This document shows, in pieces, positions 29,399 to 42,600 of a stretch of 64,000 nt of DNA (within the stretch, counting starts at the first letter, position 1; each line of letters opens with the position of its first letter). The translations under genes were made by a program, and so were the position numbers. Origin of the DNA: Parapristionchus giblindavisi. Lineage: Eukaryota; Nematoda; Chromadorea; Rhabditida; Diplogasteridae. The notes under the pieces were generated by a model that saw only the letters and a program-made list of their open reading frames with translations, had not been told where the DNA came from and made no database searches. The DNA lies in NCBI GenBank assembly GCA_943737045.1, contig CALSFV010000435.1, positions 62,001 to 126,000 on the forward strand. Reading direction: 5' to 3'.

Positions 29399-32300
29399 AT
29401 GGAGGATGGAATTGTAACAGGGGTGACCGACCGCACAATCACTGTAAGTTTATTGTACATTACGATAGGTGTTTGGTAGGGTAGATCTGGGTTGTGGCTC
29501 TCCATTGATGTTTCAAGCGATGAATAAGATGAATGAGCATTATTTTTGCTACCTTTCTGTCTTCACATTTTGTTCACGAGAATTTCCGAGGGATTCCACC
29601 TTTAACAATCGTTTTATCGAAAGAATTGCCATATTTGTTGACAATGGGTGTACTGTAGCTGCTAGGCAAGAACATCAAATCGATATTTTGACATTCAGAT
29701 TTGGGTTGTCCGATTGTCGAGGATAATAGCCAAGTCCATTCCGCACTCAGCAGATCGATTAAAGGTATTGATTAATCAAGCATTTCTAAATTATTGATTG
29801 ATTAGACTAGCATATTGGTTGATTGTTAGCAAATTGTTGATTGATTTCACTAGAAACTGAAACATATGACAATTTCCATATTATTGATTAATTTGATTAC
29901 AATATTAATTGATTAATACCGTTATCTTAGGTGGGTACGTATGTCAAAGTGACGGTTGACGATGTTCGTAAGGAGATTAAACACTACCATGTTATGGCAC
30001 CCATGGGCGAGGTCACGGCATCTTTCGGCAAACTCCAGGTGTGGACCTCTTTCTTTTCGCTGTTGGATACGGTAATTGCAGGTCAGGGTCGACGTGATCT
30101 TTCCGCCGAAGGAAATCCTCAAGAAGACCGGCAACGTGGTGGGTTTCTATGGTTAGCATCGATTTAGCCTCAGTTTTATTGATTGATCCAACTGCTTCTT
30201 ATAATAATTTGTTAGATTATGGAACCGGTATTATTTAATTGTTATTGCTTATTGGTATCGAAAATTCTCGGCATAGCCGTTGGGGAGATGGACAAAACAG
30301 ATGCGGAACTTTATTGCTCTCATGCCTTTGCAACGATAACCTTCATTGATTTATTGATCATTGATTGAATTTCAGCTATTTTCGCCCGCAATTGGCATAA
30401 TTCCAATTCCTCCCGGATGGGAATCGCTCTTCATCAACGGGTGGTCTACCCAGTCCGTGTTCAAAGCTACCGTAACATGGTTTGTTACTCAATGACCATG
30501 AGATATTATTCATACATTGCCATACCCTCGCAGTACGAGGATTGACCCACTATATAAGGTCCATTTTAGGCCACTTGATAAAAAAGGGAAGCTGAAAGTG
30601 ACGATTTTTAAGCGAAAATAACGAATTTTGTGAATCAACCCACCTTATTTCGAGAATTGACCCACTATATAAAAATAAACGGCGAGGGTACTGAAAATGT
30701 ATGATATTATTGATCAATCTATTGTTAGTATGAGACACATTGATTGGGATTGTACCATGAGCACATTTGATTGTAAACTATTGATTTATTGATTATTAAT
30801 TTTGTAGATTACTGTATGATAGTCGTCGTTTCAGGAACCACGCGAACGGCCGTTTCGATCTTGATCCTAGACAGAATATAGTCCAGATGAATCCAACCAC
30901 GCATATTCCAAAATTCAACCAGATGCTCAGACTATCGGTACGTTTGTTTATTTGGTTTCTCGTTAGTTTGGAGGTCAGACGAAAGTTGGGCACTTCTCTG
31001 TTTTTTGGGTGGTCCAAAAAAGCAGAAGTAGTGAACGTTGAATAAGGTTTAATCTAATGTTTGATTAGCAGCGCTGTTGACTTTGATGCGTTGCGTCTTT
31101 GATTGAATCAGTATTATGTTACTTTCATTATTATGGTTACTCTTATTATTGTTATTGATTATGGCGTTTCATTCAGCCCTGGAACTCGATCACTGATCAA
31201 CCGACCAATACGAGCAGTAATCAATCGATGGTAAGTGCATCCGATGTTGCGGACCAGAAGTTTGTTGAGAAATTGCGAAACACAACGGCGCTTATTGATT
31301 CCATAGGAGGGCGAGTGAATATGCACAAGTCTGTTTCGCGATGAATTGTTTAACAGCATATGGAAGCGAAAACAGCGAAAACGGTCCCTTGTCTTCCCAC
31401 GGGACCTTGCCCATCCCCTTTCAAAATTGAATAAGTCAACTATTGCTTTAAAAAGGGTTTTGGAAAGGGTCCCTTGTCCCTGTCTTTGTCATTTTCGCAT
31501 TCGCCGAAATTTTTCCAGTCGAATCTGCCAAAAATGTGAATATTTAAGGGCGCACAGCCTTGACGGTTTTAAATATGAAAAATAGATTTTGGATGACTGT
31601 AGTCCCCCCCCCCGTCCCCTTTCTTATGCCTTTCTCTGTGTAGTCTCAGGTTGCTCTATGTTTTTTTTGTTATTCTCATCTGCTTAAATTGGATACGAAT
31701 TGAGAGTCTTGTAATGCGTTCGAAAATTGAAAGTTGAAAGTTGAAAGTTGCCGAAAGTTGCCCATAAACAGAAGACAATGTGCAAATACTTTCCTTAATT
31801 TTCGAAGACAAACAATGACTGAGGCGTTTGATTACTGGACCTGGTTGATTTGTGTTGCAGTGTGTTTTTATGCCAGTTGCCGAGCTCTATCCACCGCTTT
31901 TTAACTTTTAGAGTCCAACTTTTTGCTGAAGTGTATCCCACCCCTAGGGACCCCACCTGTGAAGTTTGAGCACACAGAAATGATTTTCACCAACTGTGCC
32001 ATCTTACATCCCATTCACTGCATTCTTACCGAGAACGCCTTTTAAACTCATTACTCGTTGAGAAAAATTGGATATTGATTGACTAGCCGTCCCACATTAT
32101 AGTCTCGCGTCTCTCCTCGTTTGCTCACTTCTCCAGTACCATCAGAAGACAACAATGACGAGGATGACGATAGTTCGGATGAAGGCCCGGAGACGTTCAC
32201 TCGGACTGGTATCATCATGTCGAGAAGTGAAATCAACACCGAGTGGAGAGTATTCGTACTTGATCAGAATTCAATGTGAGTTGTGGGGGTTGCTGCAGAG

Positions 32301-35300
32301 AAGTGGATATGGCACGTGTGATTTACCGTACCAGTTGTTTGTTCAGGATTACTGTAGGCGAGTGCATGAAGGTGGGTACTGTAGGTTGTTACGTTGAGTT
32401 AGTATGAAATAGCGTGCCGAGTGAAGCATGAGGTCTTTATCATTCGTTTATCGCTGCAGGAATCAATGGAAGAACATCTCGGAGAGAATTCTGAGTACGA
32501 TGAGTCCCAAACCTGCCGTTGGATCAACCGTGCAGCTGAATTTGAGGTGAATTAATTAATGAGGTGTTAGTGCCTGAGTAGTTATGAGTAAATCATGATG
32601 TGAAGGAGGGATTTCATTGGTGTAGATTGATTAGGTTGTTGATTTGTTGAAAGTACAAAGGACTGGTAGATGGTCAGTATGCATGAGAAGTTTATAGAAC
32701 TGTTATAAAAGTTGATCATGATCTTTGATCTTTGATCTTTCAGTCAGTACCATCACATGTTCGAGTGGACGGTCGTCGAGCACGAACAATCGTGTAAGCC
32801 TATCAATCACGGAAGCGATGCATGGGTTAGTATTATTTATTTTTTCCAATATTAAATTATCTATTAAAAATGTACATTAAGACACCCGCATCAGACATGG
32901 TCCATGGTTATATCATGGGATAGACCCACCCGCAAAGTTTTGAAAAAAGTAGGATACCCACCCGCAATATTTCGAAAAATATCGACTTGTAAACATTATT
33001 GATTAATCATGTCCAAGAAATTTGAAGGAAAGAGTATGGTAGCAACTTGAATAAATGAGTACGAAATAGAGTACGATCTTTAAGATTTCAGGCACTTTCA
33101 TGATTTTTGGCCCGGGGAAAATTTGCATTAAACTCGCTATCATTCACCACTAGCCATTTCTTAATTAGTTTCTATTTCACCAATTCGCGGTCTAAATGTG
33201 ATGTAAAATGTGTAAAAACCGACCCAGCCATTGCGGAATGCGAAGATAAAATGAAGAATTGCTCTCTCAATTTTCGTACTCTCTCGTTCAAATCCTAACA
33301 CAATTTATTACAATTACAAATATCTATAAAAGCCGTCTTCCTTCTTCTTCGTTTCAGTCCAGCGCTCTCCCATTTGGAGGAGAGGGCGGGGAGCACGGCC
33401 TCCATTGGTCTGCCCTCCCTAAAATGGGAGGGCATGCCTCCCCCTAACAGGGGAGCAGTTCTGCAAATGCAGAACTTATGTAAATTACCCCGGCGCCCGG
33501 GCCAAAAAACAGGAAAGTTCCGATTTCATTGAAGCTGTGCTGTGTGAATTCAGAATTACGTGAATTACGTGAGTGTGTGAATTACGCTGTGTGAATTCAG
33601 ATTTAACGTTACCAAAAACTGAAATATGAATTGATTCAAAAAAATTTGATTTTTCGTTTAGAGAGTCGCGTACCGACAGAGAACACAGTGTACAATAAGA
33701 AATATGAAAATTATAGTGGGAAAGTGTTGTTTGGACGGGTGCATTTTCAGGCATGATTATCGCGTACTGAATTTATTTTTTTCTATTTATCTGGTCTTAG
33801 CATATAAAAATTATTTTTTGCGTCATTTCTCGTCGCGTACCGACAGAGATTCCAATTTTTCATATAAACAATAAATTGATGCTAAATAAATTGTATATGG
33901 TGCTTTGTTGTGTTTCGGCCGCTCCGTCTAGACTCCACAAAGCGTTGCTTGGTGTCACGACCAATTTCAGTAGGCAGCTCCAGAACTTTCTAGAGATGGT
34001 AACAAGTAATTTGTTAAAGTGCAAAGTGGTTGTGTGAGGTCAATTACAATAATAATCGAAATTGTTATTAAAATGACGCTTAGTGTCATATCGAAATACG
34101 GCTTGATTTTTCTTGATTTGGTCTATTTTTCCAGTTGGATATACAGGTTAGAGTGGACCGAGTAGTGAAGCTGGACAATCGACAAGTCATAAGGTGAGAG
34201 TCTATAATTATTGATTGACAATTATTGATTGTTGATTATCGACAATTTAAAGTGTACTGTATTGTGATTATGGATTTTTAACATACATTTTCGCCCCACT
34301 CACAATCAGTTGTTTTTGCGAATTATAAACTGACCCGAAATTAGAACAAAACTGACCCGATCTACATCTCAAGTACTCGAAACTGACCCGATCTTGGGTG
34401 ATTCTTACTAATCTCAATCTCCCGCATATTCCTAAATGGGTCTCGAGTTTCAAAACTGACCGCATCGACAAAAAGTGCTCACTCACAATGTGGGTGCTCG
34501 AAAATGTATGATTTTTAAAACAATTTATCGATTGAGATTGTACAACAAGCGTGTGGGAGAGGTGTACGACTACAACCACGTGCTTGGCAATCTGAAGAAG
34601 GGCGAGCAAGTACGCGTCCTGGCACGCTTTTGTGTCATCAAGCAAAGGTATACGATAGTTGGTTATTGATTTTTCTCTCGATCGACTGCGCTGGTTACGA
34701 TATCATTTTCAGTGGTGTCAATCGTTCGCTGTGGATGGTGCAGGGCTACGGTAAGGAACCGTTGATAAGGATCGATCGGAGAAAGGAGACCAAGAAGGAG
34801 GTATGTTATGAACTGTACAGAAAAAGAAAAGTTCCGTCTGCAAACGAGGAGAGTTTTCTCTGTTTTTTTTCTTTTCGCAGATGTTTGCCTCAAATCATTC
34901 ACCTACGGTTGTGACATCATGTTAGACTGAATAAAGTTGCCAATATTCTTGGAGATACGGTATTGATTACCTATCTGTTTGTAGAATAGTCTGAAGGAGC
35001 ACGACCGTGACCTGAAGACACAGACTACATTGGAAGATGAGAGGTGGATGGAGAAGGGGAAAGATGATGTAGGTGATTACGGTAGGAGTTGCTATGGGTA
35101 CTACGGTAGTACTGTGCTTTTTATGTGTATCCTCTAGGTCGTAGTGAAAGTGTGGAAGATAAAATTATAGCGATTAGCGTATTTATGAGATAATCTTTTA
35201 CATTTCAAACGTGACATAACGAGAGTTGTTTGAGACTTTCTGATTCACTCCTACTCATGACAAGTCCCATTTTGACAGACAATTGATTGTCAGTCAAAAT

Positions 35301-35755
35301 TGTATGTCATCTCCCACTAGCTGCTAGCTACTAGTTCGTTAGCCTTTTCAGACTAATCAATGTTAATTGTGTCCTTTATAGTTGCTGTTGACTAATGATA
35401 AGTGTGTGGACGTCTCGCTGTCTTCTGAAGCTACAATGGCGTCAACGTCGTCGTCGATGAGATTCAGACCGACAGATGTACTTTATTTATTTAAATTATA
35501 GATAATACTGATATTAGTCTTTCACTTCTTAATACTATTTCTATCGAACTCATTGTCAGGTCTCTATTATCATCATTATCTATTATAATCTATCATTATT
35601 ATCAGGTCTCATTGATCGCTCTTACCGTTCGTATGAGAGATCTGCTAAAGAATAACCGTGTAGCCCGTGTGGCAGTGGAGGATCAGGATGAGAGTTGGTT
35701 AAGGGATGCAGAACGGGTGCTCGATGATATCAGAGATTCACGAATCAATCAATAA
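29399..35755 (+). CDS. Unrecognised protein, about 498 residues
   Basis: I do not recognise this gene. Exons: 29399-29443, 29931-30038, 30082-30138, 30376-30479, 30823-30937, 31177-31314, 32103-32275, 32460-32546, 32744-32825, 34135-34193, 34537-34647, 34713-34800, 34985-35068, 35382-35477, 35606-35755. All phases agree, which strongly supports a real gene. No signal peptide or membrane segment is seen. The N-terminal half alternates beta-like stretches (TYVKVTVDDV, VRVDVIFPP, IIPIPPGW). An acidic linker (EDNNDEDDDSSDEGPE) falls near residues 205-220. The C-terminal part has LDIQVRVDRVVKL, LKKGEQVRVLARFCVI and a charged tail rich in Arg/Glu. The repeated short beta-strand pattern could be OB-fold-like, but that is a guess. 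An in-frame stop-containing exon at 35138-35170 would give a shorter 427-residue form. Confidence 0.85.
30511..30704. mobile_element. MITE, CATACATTTTC family (copy 2)
   Basis: The ends CATACATTGCCATACCCTCG and CGAGGGTACTGAAAATGTATG mirror each other. Internal words (TTGACCCACTATATAA) match copy 1 at 17934-18118. A third, more diverged element with the same terminal words lies at 34282-34510. It lies in an intron of the unrecognised gene. Confidence 0.65.
33104..33509. mobile_element. Putative MITE with TTTTTGGCCCGGGG ends
   Basis: The left end TTTTTGGCCCGGGGAAAATTT is mirrored by AAATTACCCCGGCGCCCGGGCC-AAAAA at the right. Inside are GC-rich hairpins (33361-33475), including TTCTGCAAATGCAGAA. 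Non-coding and intronic. Confidence 0.5.
34282..34510. mobile_element. MITE, CATACATTTTC family (copy 3, diverged)
   Basis: CATACATTTTCG at the left end and CGAAAATGTATG at the right form a 12-bp perfect inverted terminal repeat. The interior repeats the word AAACTGACC(CG)A five times, a different filling from copies 1 and 2. It lies in the intron between exons 34135-34193 and 34537-34647. Confidence 0.6.
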
Positions 35756-36695
35756 TGTTATATGTTATTGTTACAGTATTTTTCTTGAAAATGTTCTTGC
35801 TATGATACTCCACATTGTCTTACATATGTATCGTTTTCATTGAACTCTAGATGACTGACTAGTTGTTCCTATTGTATTCTTTAAATTATTCCCCCTCTCT
35901 CCACATTTTATATTCCTATTGTGTTTCTCGTTAGATCCGTTGTTTTATTAGATCTCACTGGTGAAAATAACGTGTACTCTATGAAAGAAACTTACGAGAC
36001 AACCTCCCAAGAAGCGATCAATATCTATTCATACTATGTATTCGTGTTGTTATGCTTTATTTTGTTTCCATTATTGGAATTTCTGGAAGATAAATACAAA
36101 TTATTAAAATGTGGTTACTGTACAATCACAAACTCCCTTTAAATTGTTGCATGATCTTTGATCTTTGATTCCTACTCATCAATACTTACAGGAGAGATCA
36201 TATTTATAGGTTCTCGTTGTTTGTATTTGAGATCGAATGGAAACGATGTGAAGTTCACACTCAATGACTATTTTTTTTCAATATGGAGAAACTACCGCCA
36301 ACTTTACAGGAGATCTACTATTTATTCTCCAGTAGTTTAAAAATAGACTAATTGTAACTAGAATTGTCAACATTTTGATGTATCACTTTTATTATTTATA
36401 CGGCGAAAATCATCTGAATAATTTGTTATAGTGCAAATATTAAAATAACTTTTTGATTTTAGAAAAAAAAAAATGATATTGAATAAATATTTTTTCAACT
36501 TTAAAAATAAATTTTGAAAAACTCAGTCTACGATTGTTACAAGTGACATGCGGTTACTGTAAATGTGTGCAATTTGCGAAATGTCGTTCCTGTTCTTATT
36601 TCAAACCATTTGTTTCGTGATTTCTCTTGTTTTTTTTAAATTTCGAACTGTTTTTCGTGATCCATTTTATTTAATCTTTGAAATAATTGTAGAAG
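35756..36695. other. Upstream region of csn-5 with a duplicated block
   Basis: Sequence 36147-36662 is a diverged copy of 28103-28150 plus 28420-28895, the upstream side of the Cys-rich gene. Shared words include GAGATCGAATGGAAA and CTCAATGACTATTTTT.CAATATGGAGAAACTACCGCCAAC. The first exon of the Cys-rich gene is not in this copy. No coding exon supported here. Confidence 0.6.
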
Positions 36696-39600
36696 ATGAT
36701 GGACACAAGTGGTCCATCTTCGTCGGATGCTCAACGCAAGTTCATGAGCGTCAATAACATCAAAGATCTCGACAGTGCTTTTGTCTACGATGAAGTAGAG
36801 GTTAGTATATAATGATTTATTCAACTTACAATCATCTCGTATTATTTAGCAGCAGAATATCCGTGTCGCTAAGCCATGGGAGAAGGATGCTCACTACTTT
36901 AAGGAGGTTTGGTTGTTTTGCTTCATTTGTGTATATGTTCACGGTTTCGCATTACCGAAAATATAGAGCATTACTGTGGTAATGCTCCTGGTAAGCTCTC
37001 AACGAACTGTTAATCCTGTCCCTTTTTCAGGTAAAAATCTCTGCAGTCGCTCTCATCAAGATGGTGATGCATGCTAGACGAGGAGGCAATATCGAAGTGT
37101 GTATCCATTTCTTTCTAATCGATATTTTACAATGGAGTTATTGATTTGCAGGTGATGGGTCTCATGCAAGGCAGAGTAGACGCTCATGCTCTTATAGTCA
37201 CTGATTCATTTGCTCTTCCTGTTGAAGGTAAACCATTATTCTATACCAGTATACCGTATATTATAGTAGAATATGGTACTTCATAGATTTCTCACTAATT
37301 TTTCAAATTCTTATGCGAAAATGTTCGTTTGATTAGCTTTCACAGTGATTGAATACAGTATTCTGATTCAGGAACGGAAACGCGTGTGAACGCAGCTGCC
37401 GATGCTAACGAATACAGTGTATTGTATACGATGAAGAGTGAGGAGATGGGAATCAAGGATAAGGTAATCGATAATTATTAATTATGCACCAATGATAATA
37501 ATAATAATGCCTTTAATCTCATTTCTGGCTTTTTTCTTGAACGTTGTAGAGTAACGTCTTGAAATTTTTTGAATTACTTACGATTTATATTATAATACAG
37601 CGTTAACCAAAATGCCTAGTAGCGAATGTGGTGATATGTATTCATTCATGATTATCGATTGATTCTAGGTCCTTGGATGGTATCATTCTCATCCGGGATA
37701 CGGTTGTTGGCTGTCCGGTATCGATGTGAGTACACAGAGTCTCAATCAACAGTACCAGGTGAGAATGGTTCAATGTGTTATCGATTCAATGTCATGATGA
37801 GCACATACCGTGTCATATCATACTTTATCACATAACATGTAAACACGTTTATACACTAGTCAATATTTATTATAATCATAGGTTGAAAAGTACGTTGCAT
37901 TCTACAAAAGCCTGGCTTTATTTTGGGATTTTTTTTTTGAAAACCTGGTCGCATTTCTTAAATCTGTAACGTAGCTATTCGATAATGAGGCAATATCTAA
38001 TACATTCAATCAATATATAATAATATCGTTGTAGGAGCCATTCGTCGCTATCGTAATCGATCCAATCAAGACGATGAGTACTGGAAAGGTGGGAATATTG
38101 ATTTACTCGATGATCACAGTATTAAAACGCTAATTAGCAATGTATGATCAGTATAAGAATTTTACATGCAATATTTTAACTGAGTTCCGCTCATTATTTA
38201 TTTATTTATAAAGAAGTAATCATTGTAATTGTCTCGATTAAGGTAGAGATCGGAGCGTTCCGTACGTACCCTCGTGGATATCGACCACCAGAGGAGACAA
38301 GGAGCGAATATCAGAGTATTCCATTGAATAAGGTACGAGACTTTCATGTAGCCATGATCATCTCTTTTGTTTAAGACACCGGCTCAGTAAGATTCGAGGG
38401 TTGAGCCAGTGACCCCGGACATCGACCTCACCGATTTGGCTCAAAATTTTTTTGTGGATACCCCCATGAGCCCCCATCACTAAATGGGTATTCATTTCGG
38501 CTGGTTCCTTGAAACACAGATGTGGCGGGTTTTCGAAATTTGAAAACTCGATTTTCACCAGAAAAAAATGGAGCGACCTAGGACCAATGTTAGTGTCGAT
38601 TAATTATAAGTATAAATAGACAACAAAAACTTGCTATACGACGGTCCGGAGATCCGATCGCAAACTGATTTTTTTACCTCCTCAAAACATTCTAAAATTA
38701 TTTAAAATTTTAAAACAAAAAAGTGCAGTCCAATTTTTGCCTTATCTTATAGAGCAAAAAATTCCGCGTCGAATAAGGGAAAAAAATCAAAAATCGAAGA
38801 CCCGTCTTTTGAGATAAATGAACCTGAAGATGACCCGAAAATATTTTTGTTTTCAAACCCCCTCATGTTTGTACTCATATTGAAGAGCTCGTCGAGTAGA
38901 ACAACTTTCATGTTGGAGGTTTTGTCTGAAACTCATGTACAAGAGAGTTACACACGTTTATCTGCTAATTTTGAGTGAAACGAAAATAAAATAATTTTAA
39001 AACAAAAAAGTGCAGTCCAATTTTTGCCTTATCTTATAGAGCAAAAAATCCCGCGTCTAATAAGGGAAAAAAATCTAAAATCGAAGGACCCATCTTTTGA
39101 GATAAATGAACCTGAAGATGACCCGAAAATATTTTTGTTTTCAAACCCCCTCATGTTTGTACTCATACTGAAGAGCTCGTCGAGTAGAACAACTTTCATG
39201 TTGAAGGTTTTGTCCGAAACTCATGTGCAAGAGAAATACATGAGTTTTATTTATTCGCACGGTTGTTCACACAATTTTGAGTAAAACGAAAGTAAAATAT
39301 TTTTTGTGTACAAAGCGATTACTCCTATATTGTAGAACGCAAAAATCCATACTTACTTTATTGTTTCACGAAAAAAAAATTGTAGACCCCATGCTGAAAA
39401 AAATGGCCTGGAAATTAGTACTGAAAAAAAAAAGTTGTCGAAACCTTGCCATGTTTATACTCATTTTAAAGTACTCGTCAAGTATATCATTTTTTATGTT
39501 GGTCGTATTCTATTAAAGTCGTTTGTTCTCAAGATACAAGCGATAATAAAGATTTGGATCCAATAAATCTTAATTCATGTATTTCTCTTGTACATGAGTT

Positions 39601-42600
39601 TCAGACAAAACCTCCAACATGAAAGTTGTTCTACTCGACGAGCTCTTCAATATGAGTACAAACATGAGGGGGTTTGAAAACAAAAATATTTTCGGGTCAT
39701 CTTCAGGTTCATTTATCTCAAAAGACGGGTCCTTCGATTTTTGATTTTTTCCCTTATTCGACGCGGAATTTTTTGCTCGATAAGATAAGGCAAAAATTGG
39801 ACTGCACTTTTTTGTTTTAAAATTTTAAATAATTTTAGAATGTTTTGAGGAGGTAAAAAAATCAGTTTGCGATCGGATCTCCGGATCGTCGTATAGCCAG
39901 TTTTTGTTGTCTATTTATACTTATAATTAATCGACACTAACATTGGTACTAGGTCGCTCCATTTTTATATGGTGAAAATCGAGTTTTCAAATTTCGAAAA
40001 CCCGCCACATCTGTGTTTCAAGGAACCAGCCGAAATGAATACCCATTTTGTGATGGGGGCCCATGGGGGTATCCATAAAAAAATTTTGGGCCAAATCGGT
40101 GAGGTCGATGTCCGGCACTTCCTGGAATCTTACTGAGCCGATGTCTTAAATGGGGAACTAGTGTAGGGTGTGAAACGGGAAAGTAGCCAGTTGATGTTAC
40201 GTGGTTCTATGATGAAGAACATAAAAGTGGACATCTACTGATTACATTTTTATTGTCGTTTTGCGACAATGCCTCGCATATAGGCCACATAGTCAATATA
40301 ATTTATCAAATATCTTTTCATAGACAGCGTCTCTTTCCACATCCATACTTATAGCTCATTAGAAGTATCAGTAATTCGCTCTAACATTATTATATTAACT
40401 ATCATTCATTTATTTTTGTTATACTTTTTTTGTTACAGATTGAGGATTTCGGAGTGCACTGCAAGTCATATTACTCGTTGGATGTCAGCTTCTTCAATTC
40501 CTCTCTCGGTGAGAAAATATTAATTTAAAAAATAATATATTTAATCTATATATTATAGATTCTCGTATTCTGTCATCTCTATGGAATACATATTGGGCAT
40601 CGACTCTCTCCACCTCTCCACTCATTGCCAACTCAAAGTATGTAGATGAACAACTATTCGATCTGGCTAAGAAGCTCAAGCAGGTAATTGGTCTCTATAC
40701 GTCCCTTCGGTGTATACCTCGGTAGGAACTCTTATAGTAGAACATTAGTATAGATGCCCCATGGCTCAGACTATAAGCATCGTACTGTGAAGCATTATTT
40801 GGTGTGATTGATTAAAGTTGGTGTATTCGTGTTTCAACGAGCCATTATCACGAAAGTGTTTGTTGATTCTCCAGTTCCGTGTATCCCTTACTTAGTACTA
40901 TTTGATAAGCTATATCGGTGAGAAAATGTGCCCGATTTAAGGAATGTCCTTCTTCTCCCACTTTCTGACAAGAGGGGAGAGGAGGAGAGCTCAGAACAAA
41001 TTGACAAAAGAGAACTGCTCTGACCGGGAGTCGAACAAGCGGCACTCCAATCCGAAGACAGAAGCGCTAACCAGTAGACCACTGGGCTAGATAGTCATGA
41101 CGAGTGAGCGAGTGCTATGGGGGAGAGGCGAGCGCGCGGTCACTATGGAGATAGAGTGCTATGGGGGAGAAGGACAGGAGAGAAGGAGGGAGAGGGATGA
41201 TGGACGAGAGGGAGAGAGAATGGGAGGGGAGAGGGAGATAACGGGGGAGATTGCACATTTTTGAGTTGACCACCTCTTTTCTCCAGTTTTCGATGGAACT
41301 TGGGTACGACATCCCTGATCCATAGTAGCAAGGATGGTAGATCAAACATCTCTAAAGGAGCTCACGTCAAAGTTCGTCGTTGAAGCTCCTTCCAAGACGA
41401 TTTTCACGGTTCACAGTAGAGCTATGAAAAATTGTTCAACAGATGAAATATGTATTTCCTCGAGTACTTTCAGATAAAAAATGTGAAAATGCAACTTTTC
41501 AATTTTGCGTTCCCTAAGGAATTAGTCGCGTTCCACAGTTCCGGGAAGGATTTTTTTCAAAGGCTAAATGGATAGAGCTTGTCGACAGCTTTCGGTTAAG
41601 CTCTTCAATGGCTTATTTCGTTGGTATTTGACTGAGTGACGTCCAAAAAATGCATTTGAATGCTCGTAGATCATATATGAGAATGAGAGAGTGTTTCAGT
41701 TTGGCCCAATGGACGAGTATAAAATCTAATCTAATGGGATATATTCAGTCCATCAGGAACTCGCTTGGGATTTCATCGAGAAATATCGATCACTTGGTCA
41801 GAGAACGAGAGAGTCTGAACTGGAACATTGTCTCATATTTACAGTATCCATCGGTTAATCTGTATCACGAACCATCGGAAGGGACTCCTTTCGATGGTTT
41901 TGCTGCAGCGAGAGCAGAGGCAGGCCGTATCCATGAACGTTGGCAAACCGCTGCAAACGTGATGTCACAAGCGTAAGGGGAGGATCTGTCGCAAACGCCT
42001 CCGCCTACGGTTCTGACGTCACGTTTGCCGGCAAACGGTTTGCCAACATTCACCTATACCGAACGAACTTGGGTGAGCGATTCGACGTCAGATTGATCAG
42101 CTGCACCATTCTACAACATAATAATAATACTTTATCCTGTCAGCATATTATATGCAGAGAGGGCCAAAACAGGGGGAATCTTCTTATTCACAAGATGTAT
42201 CCATTCGTATCTGAGAGAATTCATTTCCATTATATATTACAGGGAAATCCTGACAAGGAGCTCACAATGGCGATTAGATCAAACGCAAAATCAAAAAGTT
42301 GCATTTTCACATTTTTATCTGAAAGTATTCGAGAAATAGACATTTCATCTGCTGAACATTTTTTCATAGCTCTACTGTCGGCCGTGAAAATCGCATAGGA
42401 AGCAGCCTCAACGACGAACTTTGACGTGAGCTCCTAAAGAGGTGATTGATCTACCATCCGTGCTACTATGGATTATGGATGTCCTACTGAATTTTTTGTA
42501 TCACGATATCTACTTTGTTTGAAGTATGTGAAAAACGCTAAAAAAATCGGCACTTTGTGAACTTTTGTGACAATTTGTCAAAAATGTTCCACTTTTTTTT

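Noticed and set aside
31600..32040. C-run near 31606 and repeated GAAAGTTG words near 31729-31760
   Set aside because: Low-complexity intron sequence with no recognisable element ends.
35138..35170. Short terminal exon VVVKVWKIKL-stop of the unrecognised gene
   Set aside because: In phase, but it looks like intron sequence; the exons 35382-35477 and 35606-35755 are longer, more protein-like and also in phase. Kept only as a possible isoform.
41650..42398. Two ORFs in the centre of the inverted-repeat element
   Set aside because: No family resemblance, no splice context; I cannot support them as genes.
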